A DNA stretch of 64,000 nucleotides from assembly GCA_041392165.1 (NCBI GenBank), contig JAWKMN010000004.1, positions 337,955 through 401,954 of the forward strand. Reading direction: 5' to 3'. Below are positions 27,292 through 37,493 of this stretch, piece after piece. A program made the position numbers and the translations under genes. The notes beneath the pieces are model-generated. The model was given only the letters and a program-made list of their open reading frames with translations. It was not told the origin of the DNA and searched no databases. Source of the DNA: Arenibacter sp041392165. GTDB lineage: Bacteria > Bacteroidota > Bacteroidia > Flavobacteriales > Flavobacteriaceae. Numbering within the stretch: position 1 is the first letter of the stretch; the number at the start of each line of letters is the position of its first letter.

Positions 27292-27897
27292 ATGTCTCCT
27301 CTAAGCAAAATCCATCAGAATTTATTTATTTTAATTTACCTTAATTCCATTGTTCCTCTTTCCTCCGAGCTAAAGTCCTTTTTGAGCAATAAAATAAAAA
27401 GAAAGGTTTACGCTAAAAATCATATCATTAACAGAGAAGGAGAAATTTGTAATAATTTACACGTCATAAAAAAAGGAATGGTCCGCGGTTATTACATCAG
27501 TGACAGTACCGACATTACGACATGGATAAGCAGTGATGGAGATATTTTCACTTCGATTACAGGTTTTTTTAAAAATGAACCCGCCAAGGAAAATATACAG
27601 TGCCTTGAAGACACCTATTGCGAGTATTTGGAATATCAAGACTTTCACTATTGTTTGAAGAATTTTCCAGAAATGCGGGAAATAAACCGTATCATGATGG
27701 TGGAGTATTATATTCATGCTGAGAACCGAGCATTTATGACCAGGATTCCCAATGCGAAAAGTCGTTTGAGCTATTTTTTAAAAAATGCGGATCCAAAAGT
27801 GGTAGAAAGGATTCCGAAGAAATTTTTAGCTTCTTTCCTTGCGATGCGTCCAGAAACACTTTCCCGAATATTAACCTACCCTTTCTTACCAAAGTAG
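27292..27897 (+). CDS. Crp/Fnr family transcriptional regulator
   Basis: 201 residues from ATG at 27292; a TTG at 27268 is an alternative. The N-terminal cyclic-nucleotide-binding-like beta-barrel is seen in INREGEICNNLHVIKKGMVR. The C-terminal helix-turn-helix is FLASFLAMRPETLSRIL, after which the protein ends within ten residues. No cysteine cluster of a true FNR iron-sulphur sensor is visible. It lies upstream of, and on the same strand as, the adhesin operon, whose upstream region carries a perfect FNR-box-like palindrome. Confidence 0.85.
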   Translation: MSPLSKIHQNLFILIYLNSIVPLSSELKSFLSNKIKRKVYAKNHIINREGEICNNLHVIKKGMVRGYYISDSTDITTWISSDGDIFTSITGFFKNEPAKENIQCLEDTYCEYLEYQDFHYCLKNFPEMREINRIMMVEYYIHAENRAFMTRIPNAKSRLSYFLKNADPKVVERIPKKFLASFLAMRPETLSRILTYPFLPK

Positions 27898-28257
27898 TTG
27901 CCTACTGCAGACTAAGGAAATTTCAACAACATAAAGACCAATTCAAGTCTAAGTCGTATTAACAAAGCATGTTTGTTAACTACGGTCATTATGGTTTTAG
28001 TCCTATATGGTATAGAGCATTTCTCCTTTGTACTAATACCGTTTCACTTCAAACAGCCATTTAATTATTCCTCCGACTTTTGAGTGTTAGAACTTAAAAA
28101 AAAGATCCACTTGACATTTGTCAAGTCTTGGAAAGATTACATATAATACAACAATACCTACGTCGTTATAATCCAAAACAAACATAGATGTAAAGAAAAA
28201 TACTACAAAATGAATTTTTACAAATCAACCGCTAAACAACCATTTCAAACTACAATT
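27898..28257. other. Spacer upstream of the adhesin operon
   Basis: 360 bases with no gene. It contains the palindrome at 28109-28126 and should contain the promoter of the DUF4347-adhesin-SprF operon. Confidence 0.5.
28109..28126. promoter_or_regulatory. FNR/CRP-box-like palindrome
   Basis: ACTTGAC (28109-28115), a 4-base spacer ATTT, and GTCAAGT (28120-28126) form a perfect inverted repeat. The core TTGAC-N4-GTCAA differs from the classical FNR box TTGAT-N4-ATCAA by one base per arm. A Crp/Fnr gene ends 211 bases upstream. Confidence 0.55.
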
Positions 28258-28806
28258 ATGAAAACCACAATTAAAACAATCTTATCGACTTTTATCATCC
28301 TAATGGTCTTGGGATGTGGAAAGGCTATAGCTCAAACTGATATTCTTGTCGTAATAGATCAGGATTATGCCAAAAGGAATGAGGTACTTTCACAACTGCC
28401 CTCTGGTGCGGCTGTAATAAATCTTAAATCTAATTCCAATCCATGGAAGGATATTCGTGAAAAGCTAACTTCCGATAAAGACTTAAAGCAAATTCACCTT
28501 TTTGTTGAATCTGGATTTAATTCACTACTTATGGCGGGAATTGAATATAATGCGGAAAAAGTTCAATCAGAATTTGAACTTTCCATGCTGGAAGGTATAT
28601 ATACAGGAATCCACTATCAATTATACCTCTATACTTGCAACCTGCCTTCCAACCCTGAAGGACTTGAACTTATAAAAGAATTGGGTAACAAGACTTATTT
28701 TAATATTGCCGCTTCTACAAATTGTCAAGAAGGAGCAGACCATGATTTTAACTTCGATTATACTACTCTAGACCAGCCTATTGCAGGTTCTATTTTCAAA
28801 ATCTAA
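28258..28806 (+). CDS. Secreted DUF4347-like protein
   Basis: 182 residues from ATG at 28258; an ATG at 28210 would add 16 residues before the signal peptide. The signal peptide is IKTILSTFIILMVLGCGKAIAQ-like; a lipobox-like VLGC and an AIAQ cleavage site are both present, so lipidation is uncertain. The mature part (ILVVIDQDYAKRNEVLSQLP, then KQIHLFVESGFNSLLMAG) follows the DUF4347 pattern. That domain usually forms the N-terminus of giant repeat adhesins. Here it is a separate protein 13 bases before an adhesin gene. Confidence 0.65.
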   Translation: MKTTIKTILSTFIILMVLGCGKAIAQTDILVVIDQDYAKRNEVLSQLPSGAAVINLKSNSNPWKDIREKLTSDKDLKQIHLFVESGFNSLLMAGIEYNAEKVQSEFELSMLEGIYTGIHYQLYLYTCNLPSNPEGLELIKELGNKTYFNIAASTNCQEGADHDFNFDYTTLDQPIAGSIFKI

Positions 28807-28819
28807 ACCAATCAATAAA

Positions 28820-31800
28820 ATGAAGAATTTTTTTAAACGACTCGTCGTAATGGTCTTTCTATGTCAAATAGGAACCATTCTTGCCCAAAATGTTGGGATG
28901 ACTGTACAGCAAGGCCCCAATATAGATGTAATGTTAACGGTAGGAGCCGCCAATATTGACCTAAGTACATTTGAATCAGATTTGGAACAGGCAATGCACA
29001 CCAAAGGGATCCCGCTTGGGAAATTAAGAGTGGAGGCATTCCAAAGAAGTTCCATATCCTCTGATCAGGCCGATGCCAGTGATATATTCAATAGTTGGAA
29101 CAAAATGAACTTTAATGGGACTGAACCTCCAGTTCATAGCAGTTATACCGGAAATTACTTTTCCTTTGATGCAAATACCAATAGAGTTTTTGCGGATTAC
29201 GTTAGTCGGTATAATGGATATGGATATGCCATGTATGATCCTTCCGGTGATATTTCTGATGGAACAATTTCGGCTACTTTTGGACTCAACGGGGCGCCTG
29301 GGGCCCATGCAGAAGTTGGATTTATTTTCCGTAAAGTAGATAATAACAATTTTTATGCATATATCATTGACAACCACACAGCATGTGGGAACTTAATGAA
29401 TTATGCAAATGGAGATGGCTACCCTGCAGAAGCTATTTTGAAGAGAGAGAATGGTGTTACAACCATTCTTGCCGTGAATACAAATAGTATGAGAACAGGC
29501 CTGCCTAGCGGTTGGAACTCATCCCGCTCTGATATGTTTGCTGCTTACTATGACGGTCAACAAATAGATTTTAAAATCGAAATGGCCGGAGATAATATAA
29601 AAGTATCCCGTAGGGGTGGTGGCGGAAACGCAGGTACAGATTGGATTCAATCATTTGATATTACAGAAAATGCTCATGCTGACGGTAGTTACGGTTTTTA
29701 CGTCCATGAACAATCCGGCGCTTACTTTAAAGATATTGAAATTACAAAGTTATCGCTTCGGGCATTCAAAGATGTTTTACGTGAACCACAATGGCGTAGT
29801 AAAGCTTTACGTTTTAACGTAAACCTGGATGATCTTGAAGTTGCGGATTTCGAAGATGACAGTGATCTTTCCGAAATCCTAATGAGGACAATAAACGAGG
29901 ACATCCATTATTTGGGTTGGGGTGTAAATGCCAATCAGGCCCAATTTGAAAGGTTTATTAGCCAAAATAATACTCAAGGAATTTTTGTGAACCGGGACAC
30001 CAGTTCATACGCCAGCTCTGTAGATCAAATTGCACAATATATCTTTGAGCAATACCAAGTGGGAACCATTAGTGAAGGGAATTATTTTATTGCAGGTACT
30101 TCCGTAGAAATTGATGTAAATCCAACACAACTTAAGACTAATACAGCCAACGCCAATTATCCTGCAGGCCGTTGGAAAATAAGTCATGACGAAACTCATT
30201 TTCCAAATAATACGGGTAAAGTCTCTTGGGACGGCCTTTACTTGGAAGATTTACCGGAACTCTATAATAAAACTGGTAAATATACCTTTACCTTTGAAGA
30301 TCTTCCAACTGCACCAACGACACTTTATTTCCATAGAAAACCTGTGGCCAGTTTTACCTATAGTCCAAATTCAGGACTTATTAACGATACTTCCTATGAT
30401 CTGGATGGAGGTTCGAATAACGGAATTGCCCAGGCAGAATGGAAATGGAAAGAGGTAAATGCCCAGTCAACAAATGATTGGAATTTAGGCCAGTTTGATA
30501 AAAATAGTGTTCCGAATGGGCAATATTTAATAATGTTGAGAGTTCAGGACCACCAAGGTGTTTGGAGCAGTCCAACGAGCATTTTTGTTGAAAAATCTGC
30601 GGCCACCGCAGGAACAGAAGATCTTCCGATCGCACAGTTTAATATTAGTCCAGATGTATTGACTACCTACAATGGTGCCATGGCCATTACTATAGCCAAT
30701 AACTCGGTGGATCCTTATTCCAGAACCCTGGATAATGAAGAGTGGATAGTTGTCAAGAGAGTATATGATGTCAATGGCGATCCAACGGATACGGAAATAC
30801 ACAATACCTCCACTCCACTTACGGATTTCACTGCTTATAACAATGAGAGTGCCGAGTATATAATTAGCTTAAGAACCAGAACGGATACTGGGGTATGGTC
30901 CCAACCGTTCTATAGAACTTTGACGATTATAGATGACAGTACTGCCCCTACTGCCAATGCAACCCCTCAGAATGGAGTTGTGAACACAGAGGATATTATT
31001 ACATTGGCTTTTCAAGATGAATCTACCGGAAGTGGATTTGATGTACAGCGATATGCCATTACTCAAAGTAATTCAGCACCTGCCAATGAAGCTTCCAGCT
31101 GGAAGTCTTGGAGCAATAGCCAGACCAAGGACATTACCTTCTCTTCAGGAGGTAGCGGCTGGTACATTCATGCTGAGGTAAAGGATAATGCGGGAAATTT
31201 GGGTACAGCAACTTTTGGACCATATGATGTAACTTTGATATTAACAGCGGTAGCTGACCTGGCACTTACCGATGAGGACACAGCATCCTCTCCTATTAAC
31301 ATCCTTTTTAATGATAAATACGACCTTAACAGTGTACCTGTAATTAGCATTACTGTACAAGGAACAAAAGGTACTGCCGTAGTTGATGGGAACAACAATA
31401 TTGTCTATACACCTAATCAAGACCAAAATGGAACAGATACGGTAACTTATTTGTTGGAAGATTCAGGAGAGAGTTCATCTGCAGATATTACCATCTCTAT
31501 TCAGCCTGTGGATGATTTGCCTCTTGCTGTTACCGATAATTTTGAAGTTGATGAAAATGGAACAATTAATAAAGACGTCGCAACAAATGATATAGAAGTG
31601 GATGGGGATGACCGTGTTTACCATTTGGTGGATGGGCCGGCCTATGCTTCTAACTTGACTTTTAATACTGACGGCACTTTCACTTATGAACATAATGGTG
31701 ATGAGCAGACCTCAGATTCCTTTACCTATAATTTTGAGGATGCAGTATCCTTTTCAGAAACGGTGACGGTTAACTTAACTATTAATCCTGTTAATGACCT

Positions 31801-33756
31801 CCCTACTGGTGGTGATGTAACTGGAAATGTAGTTGAAGATGTACCTACCGCTTTTTCGGTGGATAATTTTACATTCAATGATGTGGATACGGGAGATAAC
31901 TTCAATGGAATCCAAATTATAGCTTTACCCACCAAGGGAACATTATTGTATGATGGAAACCCAGTGGCATTGAATGATCTTATTAACGATGTTACTTTGT
32001 TGACCTATACCACGGAGTCTGGTGAATTTGGGACTGATTATTCTTCCTTCGATTTTAGGGTGAAGGATCAAGAGGACGCCGTCAGCACAACAATTAACAG
32101 TTTCAAAATTAATGCCTTGGAAGACCTGGACGGTGATGGTCTGCCGGATCTGTCAGATCCAGATATTGATGGAGATGGAACACTTAACAACGAAGATGAT
32201 TTTCCTAGAGACCCTAACGAGGATACCGATACCGATGGTGACGGAACTGGAAATAATGAGGATAATGATGATGACGGGGACGGAACCCTGGACAATGAAG
32301 ATGATTTTCCATTGGATCCCAATGAGGATACCGATACCGATGGTGACGGCACAGGTGATAACGAGGATAATGATGATGATGGGGACGGAACCCTGGACAA
32401 TGAAGATGCTTTCCCATTGGATCCCAACGAGGATACCGATACCGATGGTGACGGCACAGGTGATAACGAGGATAATGATGATGATGGGGACGGAACCCCA
32501 GATAGCGAAGATGCTTTCCCATTAGATCCCAACGAGGATACAGATACCGATGGTGATGGAACTGGGGATAATGAGGATGGTGATGATGATGGGGACGGAA
32601 CACCTGACAGCGAAGATGCATTCCCATTGGATCCCAACGAGGATACCGACACCGATGGAGACAGCACCGGAGATAATGAGGACAACGATAACGATGGAGA
32701 CGGCACCCCGGACAGCGAAGATGCTTTCCCATTGGATCCAAACGAGGATACCGACACCGATGGAGACAGCACCGGAGATAATGAGGACAACGATAACGAT
32801 GGAGACGGCACCCCGGACAGCGAAGATGCTTTCCCATTGATCCAAACGAGGATACCGACACCGATGGGGACGGCACTGGCGATAACGAGGATGCAGGATG
32901 ATGACGGAGACGGCACCCCGGACAGCGATGATGTATTCCCATTGGATCCCAACGAGGATACAGATACCGATGGTGATGGAACTGGGGATAATGAAGACAA
33001 TGATACCGATGGTGACGGAACCCCAGATAACGAAGATGCTTTCCCATTGATCCCAACGAGGATACCGATACCGATGGTGACGGCACAGGTGATAACGAGG
33101 ATAAGGATACCGATGATGACGGAGACGGCACCCCTGACAGCGATGATGTATTCCCATTGGATCCCAACGAGGATACAGATACCGATGGTGATGGAACTGG
33201 AGATAACGAGGATAGTGATGATGACGGTGATGGCACCCCTGATAATAAAGACGCGTTTCCCCTTGATGCCTATGAGGATACCGATACGGACAATGATGGA
33301 ACTGGAGACAATACCGATAACGATTTGGATGGCGACGGTACTCCCAATGATGAAGATGCTTTCCCGTTAGATCCCAATGAGGATACCGATAGCGACGGTG
33401 ACGGCACAGGTGACAACGAGGATACCGATGATGATAATGATGGGATTCCAGATACGGATGATTACTTTCCGATAAATGCCAAGCCCGCGCTAATACCGGC
33501 TCAGGCCTTTACACCCAATGGTGACGGAATCAATGATTCCTGGATGATACCTGGCATAGAGAATTACCCCAATGCACTTATTAAGGTCTATAACCGGTGG
33601 GGGCACGAAGTATTTGTTAGTAAGGGCTATAGGAACGATTGGAATGGCTCCTATAAATCGAACAGCAACAAATTACCTTCTGGATCATATATGTATATCA
33701 TTGACCCTGCCAATGGTTCTGCACCTATCCAGGGTTGGTTGTTCATTAATTATTAA
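28820..33756 (+). pseudogene. T9SS-exported repeat adhesin, frameshifted in its repeat region
   Basis: Reading from ATG at 28820 and allowing one lost base near 33049 gives about 1,645 residues. Order: signal peptide (1-23); a beta-sandwich region (about 80-310); PKD/Ig-like segments (about 500-800); two cadherin-like domains (about 820-1090, e.g. VDENGTINKDVATNDIEVDG); thrombospondin type 3 calcium-binding repeats (about 1100-1550); and a gliding-motility C-terminal domain (PAQAFTPNGDGINDSW ... LPSGSYMYIID), the type B sorting signal of T9SS. Two repeats have GGATCC reduced to GATCC. The first shift (32839) is undone about 60 bases later; the second (33049) is not, so the sorting domain lies in another frame from 33050 on. 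The adhesin is followed by porP/sprF. It is either inactive in this strain or carries a sequencing error. Confidence 0.8.
32120..33475 (+). repeat. 105-bp tandem repeats encoding thrombospondin type 3 units
   Basis: Eleven to twelve units of 35 codons, consensus DTDTDGDGTGDNEDNDDDG continuing as DGTPDSEDAFPLDPNE. Units begin near 32219, 32324, 32429, 32534, 32639, 32744, 32848, 32954, 33058, 33169, 33274 and 33379. Sizes are 105 except 104, 106, 104 and 111 around the frameshifts. Two units (32639 and 32744) are almost identical, which suggests recent duplication. Aspartate-rich repeats of this kind bind calcium. Confidence 0.9.
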
Positions 33757-33785
33757 AACTAATAGTTTATCAAATAAAATATAAA

Positions 33786-34673
33786 ATGAAACTTAAAATA
33801 ATATATTTCGTCCTAACCTTTTTTTTGGCCGTAGGTGTTTTATCTGCCCAGCAGGACCCCAATTTCACATTTTACCGATATAATATGAACCTTATTAACC
33901 CTGCTTTTGCAGGGTCTAACGGGGTGAGCGATATTGGGGTAGGAATTAGGAGTCAATGGGCAAGTATTGAAGGTAGCCCGGAAACCCAGACCGTTTTTTT
34001 TGGTACCCCTGTAGGAAAGAATCTGGGTCTTGGAGTATCTGTCATAAATGACAGGACGTTCATCGAAAACCAAACATCGGTAGCGCTGGATTTCTCATAC
34101 CACTTACAGTTAAATGATAATATGCACCTATTCTTGGGGATAAAAGCCGGATTAAACTCTTATAAAGTAAACACGGATGGTTTAGTGACGTATAGTATCC
34201 AATCCGATCCGAGCTTAATGGATATTGATGGTGGTTTTACCCCGAATATTGGGACCGGTTTCTACTTAAAGGGGCAATCCTTTTTTGCATCTCTGTCCGT
34301 CCCCAAAATACTGACCCCAAACAGGTTGGACAACGACAATGGTATTGCAAAACAAGGAGAGGACAAGTTACACGTATACGCTTCTGCAGGTTATGATATC
34401 CCATTGAATGGCAATATAACCATTAAGCCGTCCATACTTGCCAGATATGTCAATTCCTCTCCAATTTCAATTGACCTGACTGCGGCATTTATGTTAGGGG
34501 AACGATTTGAACCTGGAGTGGCATATCGTTTGAACGAAGGGTTTGGCGGATTCTTTATTTTTAAGGCCAGCAAGGGCCTACATATAGGTTACGCATACGA
34601 AACGGCCCTTGAAAATGCCGTTTCCAATTTGAACAATGGCACCCACGAGATACTCTTAAAACTAAAACTGTAA
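33786..34673 (+). CDS. PorP/SprF family type IX secretion membrane protein
   Basis: 295 residues with a signal peptide (MKLKIIYFVLTFFLAVGVLSAQ) and the family opening QDPNFTFYRYNMNLINPAFAGS. The rest is amphipathic outer-membrane beta-barrel and the end is a terminal strand (HEILLKLKL). SprF-like proteins are needed for secretion or surface display of the neighbouring CHU_C-type adhesin. It begins 29 bases after the adhesin's stop, in the same operon. Confidence 0.93.
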   Translation: MKLKIIYFVLTFFLAVGVLSAQQDPNFTFYRYNMNLINPAFAGSNGVSDIGVGIRSQWASIEGSPETQTVFFGTPVGKNLGLGVSVINDRTFIENQTSVALDFSYHLQLNDNMHLFLGIKAGLNSYKVNTDGLVTYSIQSDPSLMDIDGGFTPNIGTGFYLKGQSFFASLSVPKILTPNRLDNDNGIAKQGEDKLHVYASAGYDIPLNGNITIKPSILARYVNSSPISIDLTAAFMLGERFEPGVAYRLNEGFGGFFIFKASKGLHIGYAYETALENAVSNLNNGTHEILLKLKL

Positions 34674-34961
34674 CTCTGGAATGGTGGTTTCATATAATCA
34701 GAAATGCCTATAGTTTCAGTATTTTATTATAATATTCATAGTTGGCGTTTTTTGAAATAATGAACAACTAGATATGAAAAGTGCTTATTTTGGACATAGG
34801 ATGCTATCTAATCGAAATTATTGCTATCCTGATGGCACTATAAATCAGCAAGAGTATCTAAGTTTTTTGCTGAGTTTAAATGTGGTTATAGGTGTGAATA
34901 TCTTTTATCCAATGAAAAAAGTGTTCTGGTGCAGGTGGTTAGGTCTGCCACCCCGACAAAT

Positions 34962-34991
34962 AAAATCCGATCATAAAAGTGGTTGGATTTT
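34962..34991 (+). terminator. Possible terminator of the adhesin-sprF operon
   Basis: AAAATCC (34962-34968) pairs with GGATTTT (34985-34991), followed by more T. It is nearly 290 bases after sprF, so the link is weak. Confidence 0.35.
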
Positions 34992-35272
34992 TTTGTAAAA
35001 ATAGTCTAAAAAGTTACAAGAGGACTAAGAATAATAGTTGTGTTTGCATAAAGTGCTTAACCTTTTCAAATAAAAAACAGCATTCATTTTTTATCCAAAA
35101 TTAGATCTCATCAACTTGAAAAAAGTGCCAATAATGTGCTACACTATAAACAAATTAGTTGAAAAATGTGAGTTATTGTGTGTAGAGTTAAGTTTTCTTC
35201 GAGGAGTTTGAGGAGAAAGTAATTTTTTGACAGCAAATTTAGAATGTTGTACATATGTTGTACAGAGAAATA

Positions 35273-35303
35273 AAAAAAGGCTCTTGATTTCTCAAAAGCC
35301 TTG
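35273..35303 (-). terminator. Terminator of tRNA-Met
   Basis: On the minus strand AAGGCT-TTTGA pairs with TCAA-GAGCCTT around a short loop, followed by a run of seven T. It starts eight bases past the tRNA 3' end. Confidence 0.8.
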
Positions 35304-35310
35304 TTATTAA

Positions 35311-35387
35311 TGGTAGCGAGAGGGGGGCACGATCCCCCGACCTCCGGGTTATGAATCCGACGCTCTAACCAACTGAGCTACCTCGCC
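35311..35387 (-). tRNA. tRNA-Met (CAT anticodon), CCA encoded
   Basis: 77 bases including an encoded CCA. Acceptor GGCGAGG pairs with TCTCGCT (two G-U pairs), D stem GCTC/GAGC, anticodon loop TTCATAA (CAT), T stem GGGGG/CCCCC. The first acceptor base pair is G-U, not the mismatch of bacterial initiators, so I call it elongator-like, with some doubt. Two unusual points: the T loop reads ATCGTGC instead of TTCRANY, and the anticodon stem closes with A31-C39. Confidence 0.9.
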
Positions 35388-35523
35388 ATGTGCTTTTTAG
35401 CGGCTGCAAATATAAAGTTAATTTTTTGTCCTATCCAAATTAGATAGGTAAAAAATATTATCTCGGTTTTATTTTTTAATCCTTTATAAATATATATATT
35501 GTCCGCCATAAACACTATTCAGA

Positions 35524-35907
35524 ATGAGCGATAAAATTAAATTTGAAGTTGAATTTGTAATTCAATCCTCTCCACAATTACTATATCAATATATATCAAC
35601 CCCTTCGGGACTTTCGGAATGGTTCGCGGATAACGTAAATTCCAGAGGTGAAATGTTCAATTTTATTTGGGATGGCTCCGAAGAACAGGCCAAATTATTA
35701 AAGCGTAAGAGCGATGAATTTGTGAAATTTACCTGGATGGCGGAAGAAGATGATAGTTTTTTTGAAATGCGCATTATCGTGGACGAAATAACCAAGGACG
35801 TGTCTTTGTTTATAACGGATTTTGCTTATGAGGATGAAGTGGAAGAATCTAAAATGTTATGGGAGAACCAAGTATCCAGTTTAAAACAGGTATTGGGTTC
35901 CGCCTGA
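35524..35907 (+). CDS. START-like domain protein
   Basis: 127 residues. A helix-grip (SRPBCC/START-like) fold is suggested by VEFVIQSSPQLLYQYISTPS at the start, GLSEWFADNV, and a long C-terminal helix. This compact single-domain form is widespread and conserved in Flavobacteriia, but its ligand is unknown. It precedes the aminotransferase gene by 54 bases on the same strand. Confidence 0.8.
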   Translation: MSDKIKFEVEFVIQSSPQLLYQYISTPSGLSEWFADNVNSRGEMFNFIWDGSEEQAKLLKRKSDEFVKFTWMAEEDDSFFEMRIIVDEITKDVSLFITDFAYEDEVEESKMLWENQVSSLKQVLGSA

Positions 35908-35961
35908 TCCATTAATGGAATATAACGTATCTTTGGCCTTGATTTTTTCAAGGCTTTTTTT

Positions 35962-36807
35962 ATGGTAAATTATAACGGAAACCTACTTTCTAAAAACACA
36001 TCTTACCTGAACCACGAAAATAGGGGACTGCGCTATGGCGATGCCCTTTTCGAATCCATTAGGGTAGTAAACGGAAAAATATTCTTTTGGGAGGACCATT
36101 ATCTTAGGCTTATGGCTTCCATGCGGATTATGAGAATGGAGATCCCGATGGGCTTTACCATGGAATTTTTGGAAGAACAGATATTGGCCTGTGTGGAAGC
36201 CAATGGCCTGTTGGAGGGGCCTGCACGGATACGGTTTACCGTATTTAGAAATAATGGCGGATTGTACCTGCCACAAACCAATGATGTATCCTATATCATT
36301 GAAGCTAATTGGTTGGATTCCCCATTCTTTACCCTTAATAATGCGGCCTATGAGGTGGAGCTTTTTAAGGATTTTTATGTAAATCCCGATATGCTTTCTA
36401 CCTTAAAGACGAATAATAGGGCGATCAACATAGTGGGCAGTATTTTTGCTTCCGAAAACGGTTACCAGAATTGTCTGTTGCTCAACAATGAAAAAAAGGT
36501 GGTGGAAGCCCTAAATGGCAATCTTTTTTTGGTAAAGGATGAATATATCAAAACCCCATCCCTAAAGGATGGTTGTCTAAACGGTATTGTTCGGAAGAAG
36601 CTGATCGCTATATTGGGTTCTTTGGAGAAGTACCGTTTTGAAGAAGCCCATATTTCTCCCTTCGAGCTGCAAAAGGCGGATGAGCTGTTCATAACCAATG
36701 CTATTGTAGGTATTCAGCCCATTACTAAATACAGGAAAAAGGAGTACATTGCTACAGTAGCTGCCGATGTATTGGGCAAGCTCAATGCGGCCGCAAGGCT
36801 GGGCTAA
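35962..36807 (+). CDS. Class IV aminotransferase (PabC/IlvE-like)
   Basis: 281 residues. The pyridoxal-phosphate lysine is in LSTLKTNNR (Lys149). The start NHENRGLRYGDALFESIRV and the glutamate-asparagine motif VVEALNGNLFLV are typical of fold type IV enzymes (4-amino-4-deoxychorismate lyase or branched-chain aminotransferase). The size and weak match to the IlvE signature favour a PabC-like enzyme acting in folate synthesis, but specificity cannot be assigned by eye. It converges with yqgE, 11 bases apart. Confidence 0.85.
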   Translation: MVNYNGNLLSKNTSYLNHENRGLRYGDALFESIRVVNGKIFFWEDHYLRLMASMRIMRMEIPMGFTMEFLEEQILACVEANGLLEGPARIRFTVFRNNGGLYLPQTNDVSYIIEANWLDSPFFTLNNAAYEVELFKDFYVNPDMLSTLKTNNRAINIVGSIFASENGYQNCLLLNNEKKVVEALNGNLFLVKDEYIKTPSLKDGCLNGIVRKKLIAILGSLEKYRFEEAHISPFELQKADELFITNAIVGIQPITKYRKKEYIATVAADVLGKLNAAARLG

Positions 36808-36818
36808 ACAACCATGGC

Positions 36819-37379
36819 CTAATTTAGATTAGGGTTTTCAGGGGCGTTGGACCATATGAGGTAATTTCCGCCCAGTTCCATCATTTTTTCCTTCCAAAAG
36901 GCATTGGCAGATTTTTGGATAATGGCACTTTCATAGATATTTTTTACCACGACCCAGGATTTTGAACTTAATTCCTTATCCAATTGTAGGGAAGACCAAC
37001 CGGAATATCCCAAAAAGAAGCGGATATCGTTTTCGGATATGATCCTATTATTGATCAGGTCCACAATAGACCCAAAATCCCCGCCCCAATAAATACCGTC
37101 GGAAATTTCAATGCTGTTTTCTATTAGATCCGGAACCTTGTGGATAAAATAAAGGTTGTCCTGTTCTACCGGCCCCCCATTGTATACTTGAAAAGGGATA
37201 TCTATTTCGGTAACCAGATCATTTATACTGTAGTCCAAAGGCTTGTTCAGAATAAAGCCAACAGACCCCTCATGGTTATGTTCCGCCAACAGTACTATAG
37301 ACCTGTTAAAGGAAACATCCCCTGAAAGGGTGGGTTCGGCAATAAGCAGCTTGCCTTTCTTTGGCTTTTCAGCGACCAT
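36819..37379 (-). CDS. YqgE/AlgH family protein
   Basis: 186 residues. Family features are GKLLIAEPTLSGDVSFNRSI at the N-terminus, VGFILNKPL, a YNGGPVEQD segment, and FLGYSGWSSLQLDKEL near residue 125. The function of this conserved bacterial protein is not firmly established. It lies upstream of the HU gene's terminator on the same strand. Confidence 0.93.
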   Translation of the reverse strand: MVAEKPKKGKLLIAEPTLSGDVSFNRSIVLLAEHNHEGSVGFILNKPLDYSINDLVTEIDIPFQVYNGGPVEQDNLYFIHKVPDLIENSIEISDGIYWGGDFGSIVDLINNRIISENDIRFFLGYSGWSSLQLDKELSSKSWVVVKNIYESAIIQKSANAFWKEKMMELGGNYLIWSNAPENPNLN

Positions 37380-37445
37380 GATTACTTGTTCTAGTATCTC
37401 TAAAATAAAACAATTCCGTTAATCTGAAAAGCCTTTTGTACAAAA

Positions 37446-37473
37446 AAAGCACTTCCGGTTAGAGAAGTGCTTT
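37446..37473 (-). terminator. Terminator of the HU gene
   Basis: AAAGCACTTC and GAAGTGCTTT form a 10-bp stem over an 8-base loop. On the minus strand a T-run follows directly. It begins 21 bases after the HU stop. Confidence 0.85.
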
Positions 37474-37493
37474 CTATGTATAATAAATTATGA

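Larger units (their letters stand above)
34674..35310. other. Spacer between sprF and tRNA-Met
   Basis: 637 bases with no supported gene; a 74-codon frame at 34774 has no recognisable feature. It holds a weak hairpin (34962-34991), a doubled 9-mer TGTTGTACA (35245-35253 and 35256-35264) and the terminator of the tRNA gene. Confidence 0.4.

Noticed and set aside
32068..33236. Long open frames on the minus strand and in other frames across the TSP3 array (serine/proline-rich or methionine/threonine-rich)
   Set aside because: They are by-products of the 105-bp aspartate-codon repeats; any frame of such a repeat stays open. The plus-strand aspartate frame is the real one.
32120..33475. Tandem array considered as CRISPR
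   Set aside because: Units are coding, contiguous and lack unique spacers; no cas genes.
34774..34998. 74-codon plus-strand ORF after sprF
   Set aside because: No domain, signal, or neighbour support; overlaps a hairpin.
35245..35264. Doubled TGTTGTACA near the tRNA considered as an attachment site
   Set aside because: It does not match the tRNA 3' end and has no second copy that I could find elsewhere in the window.
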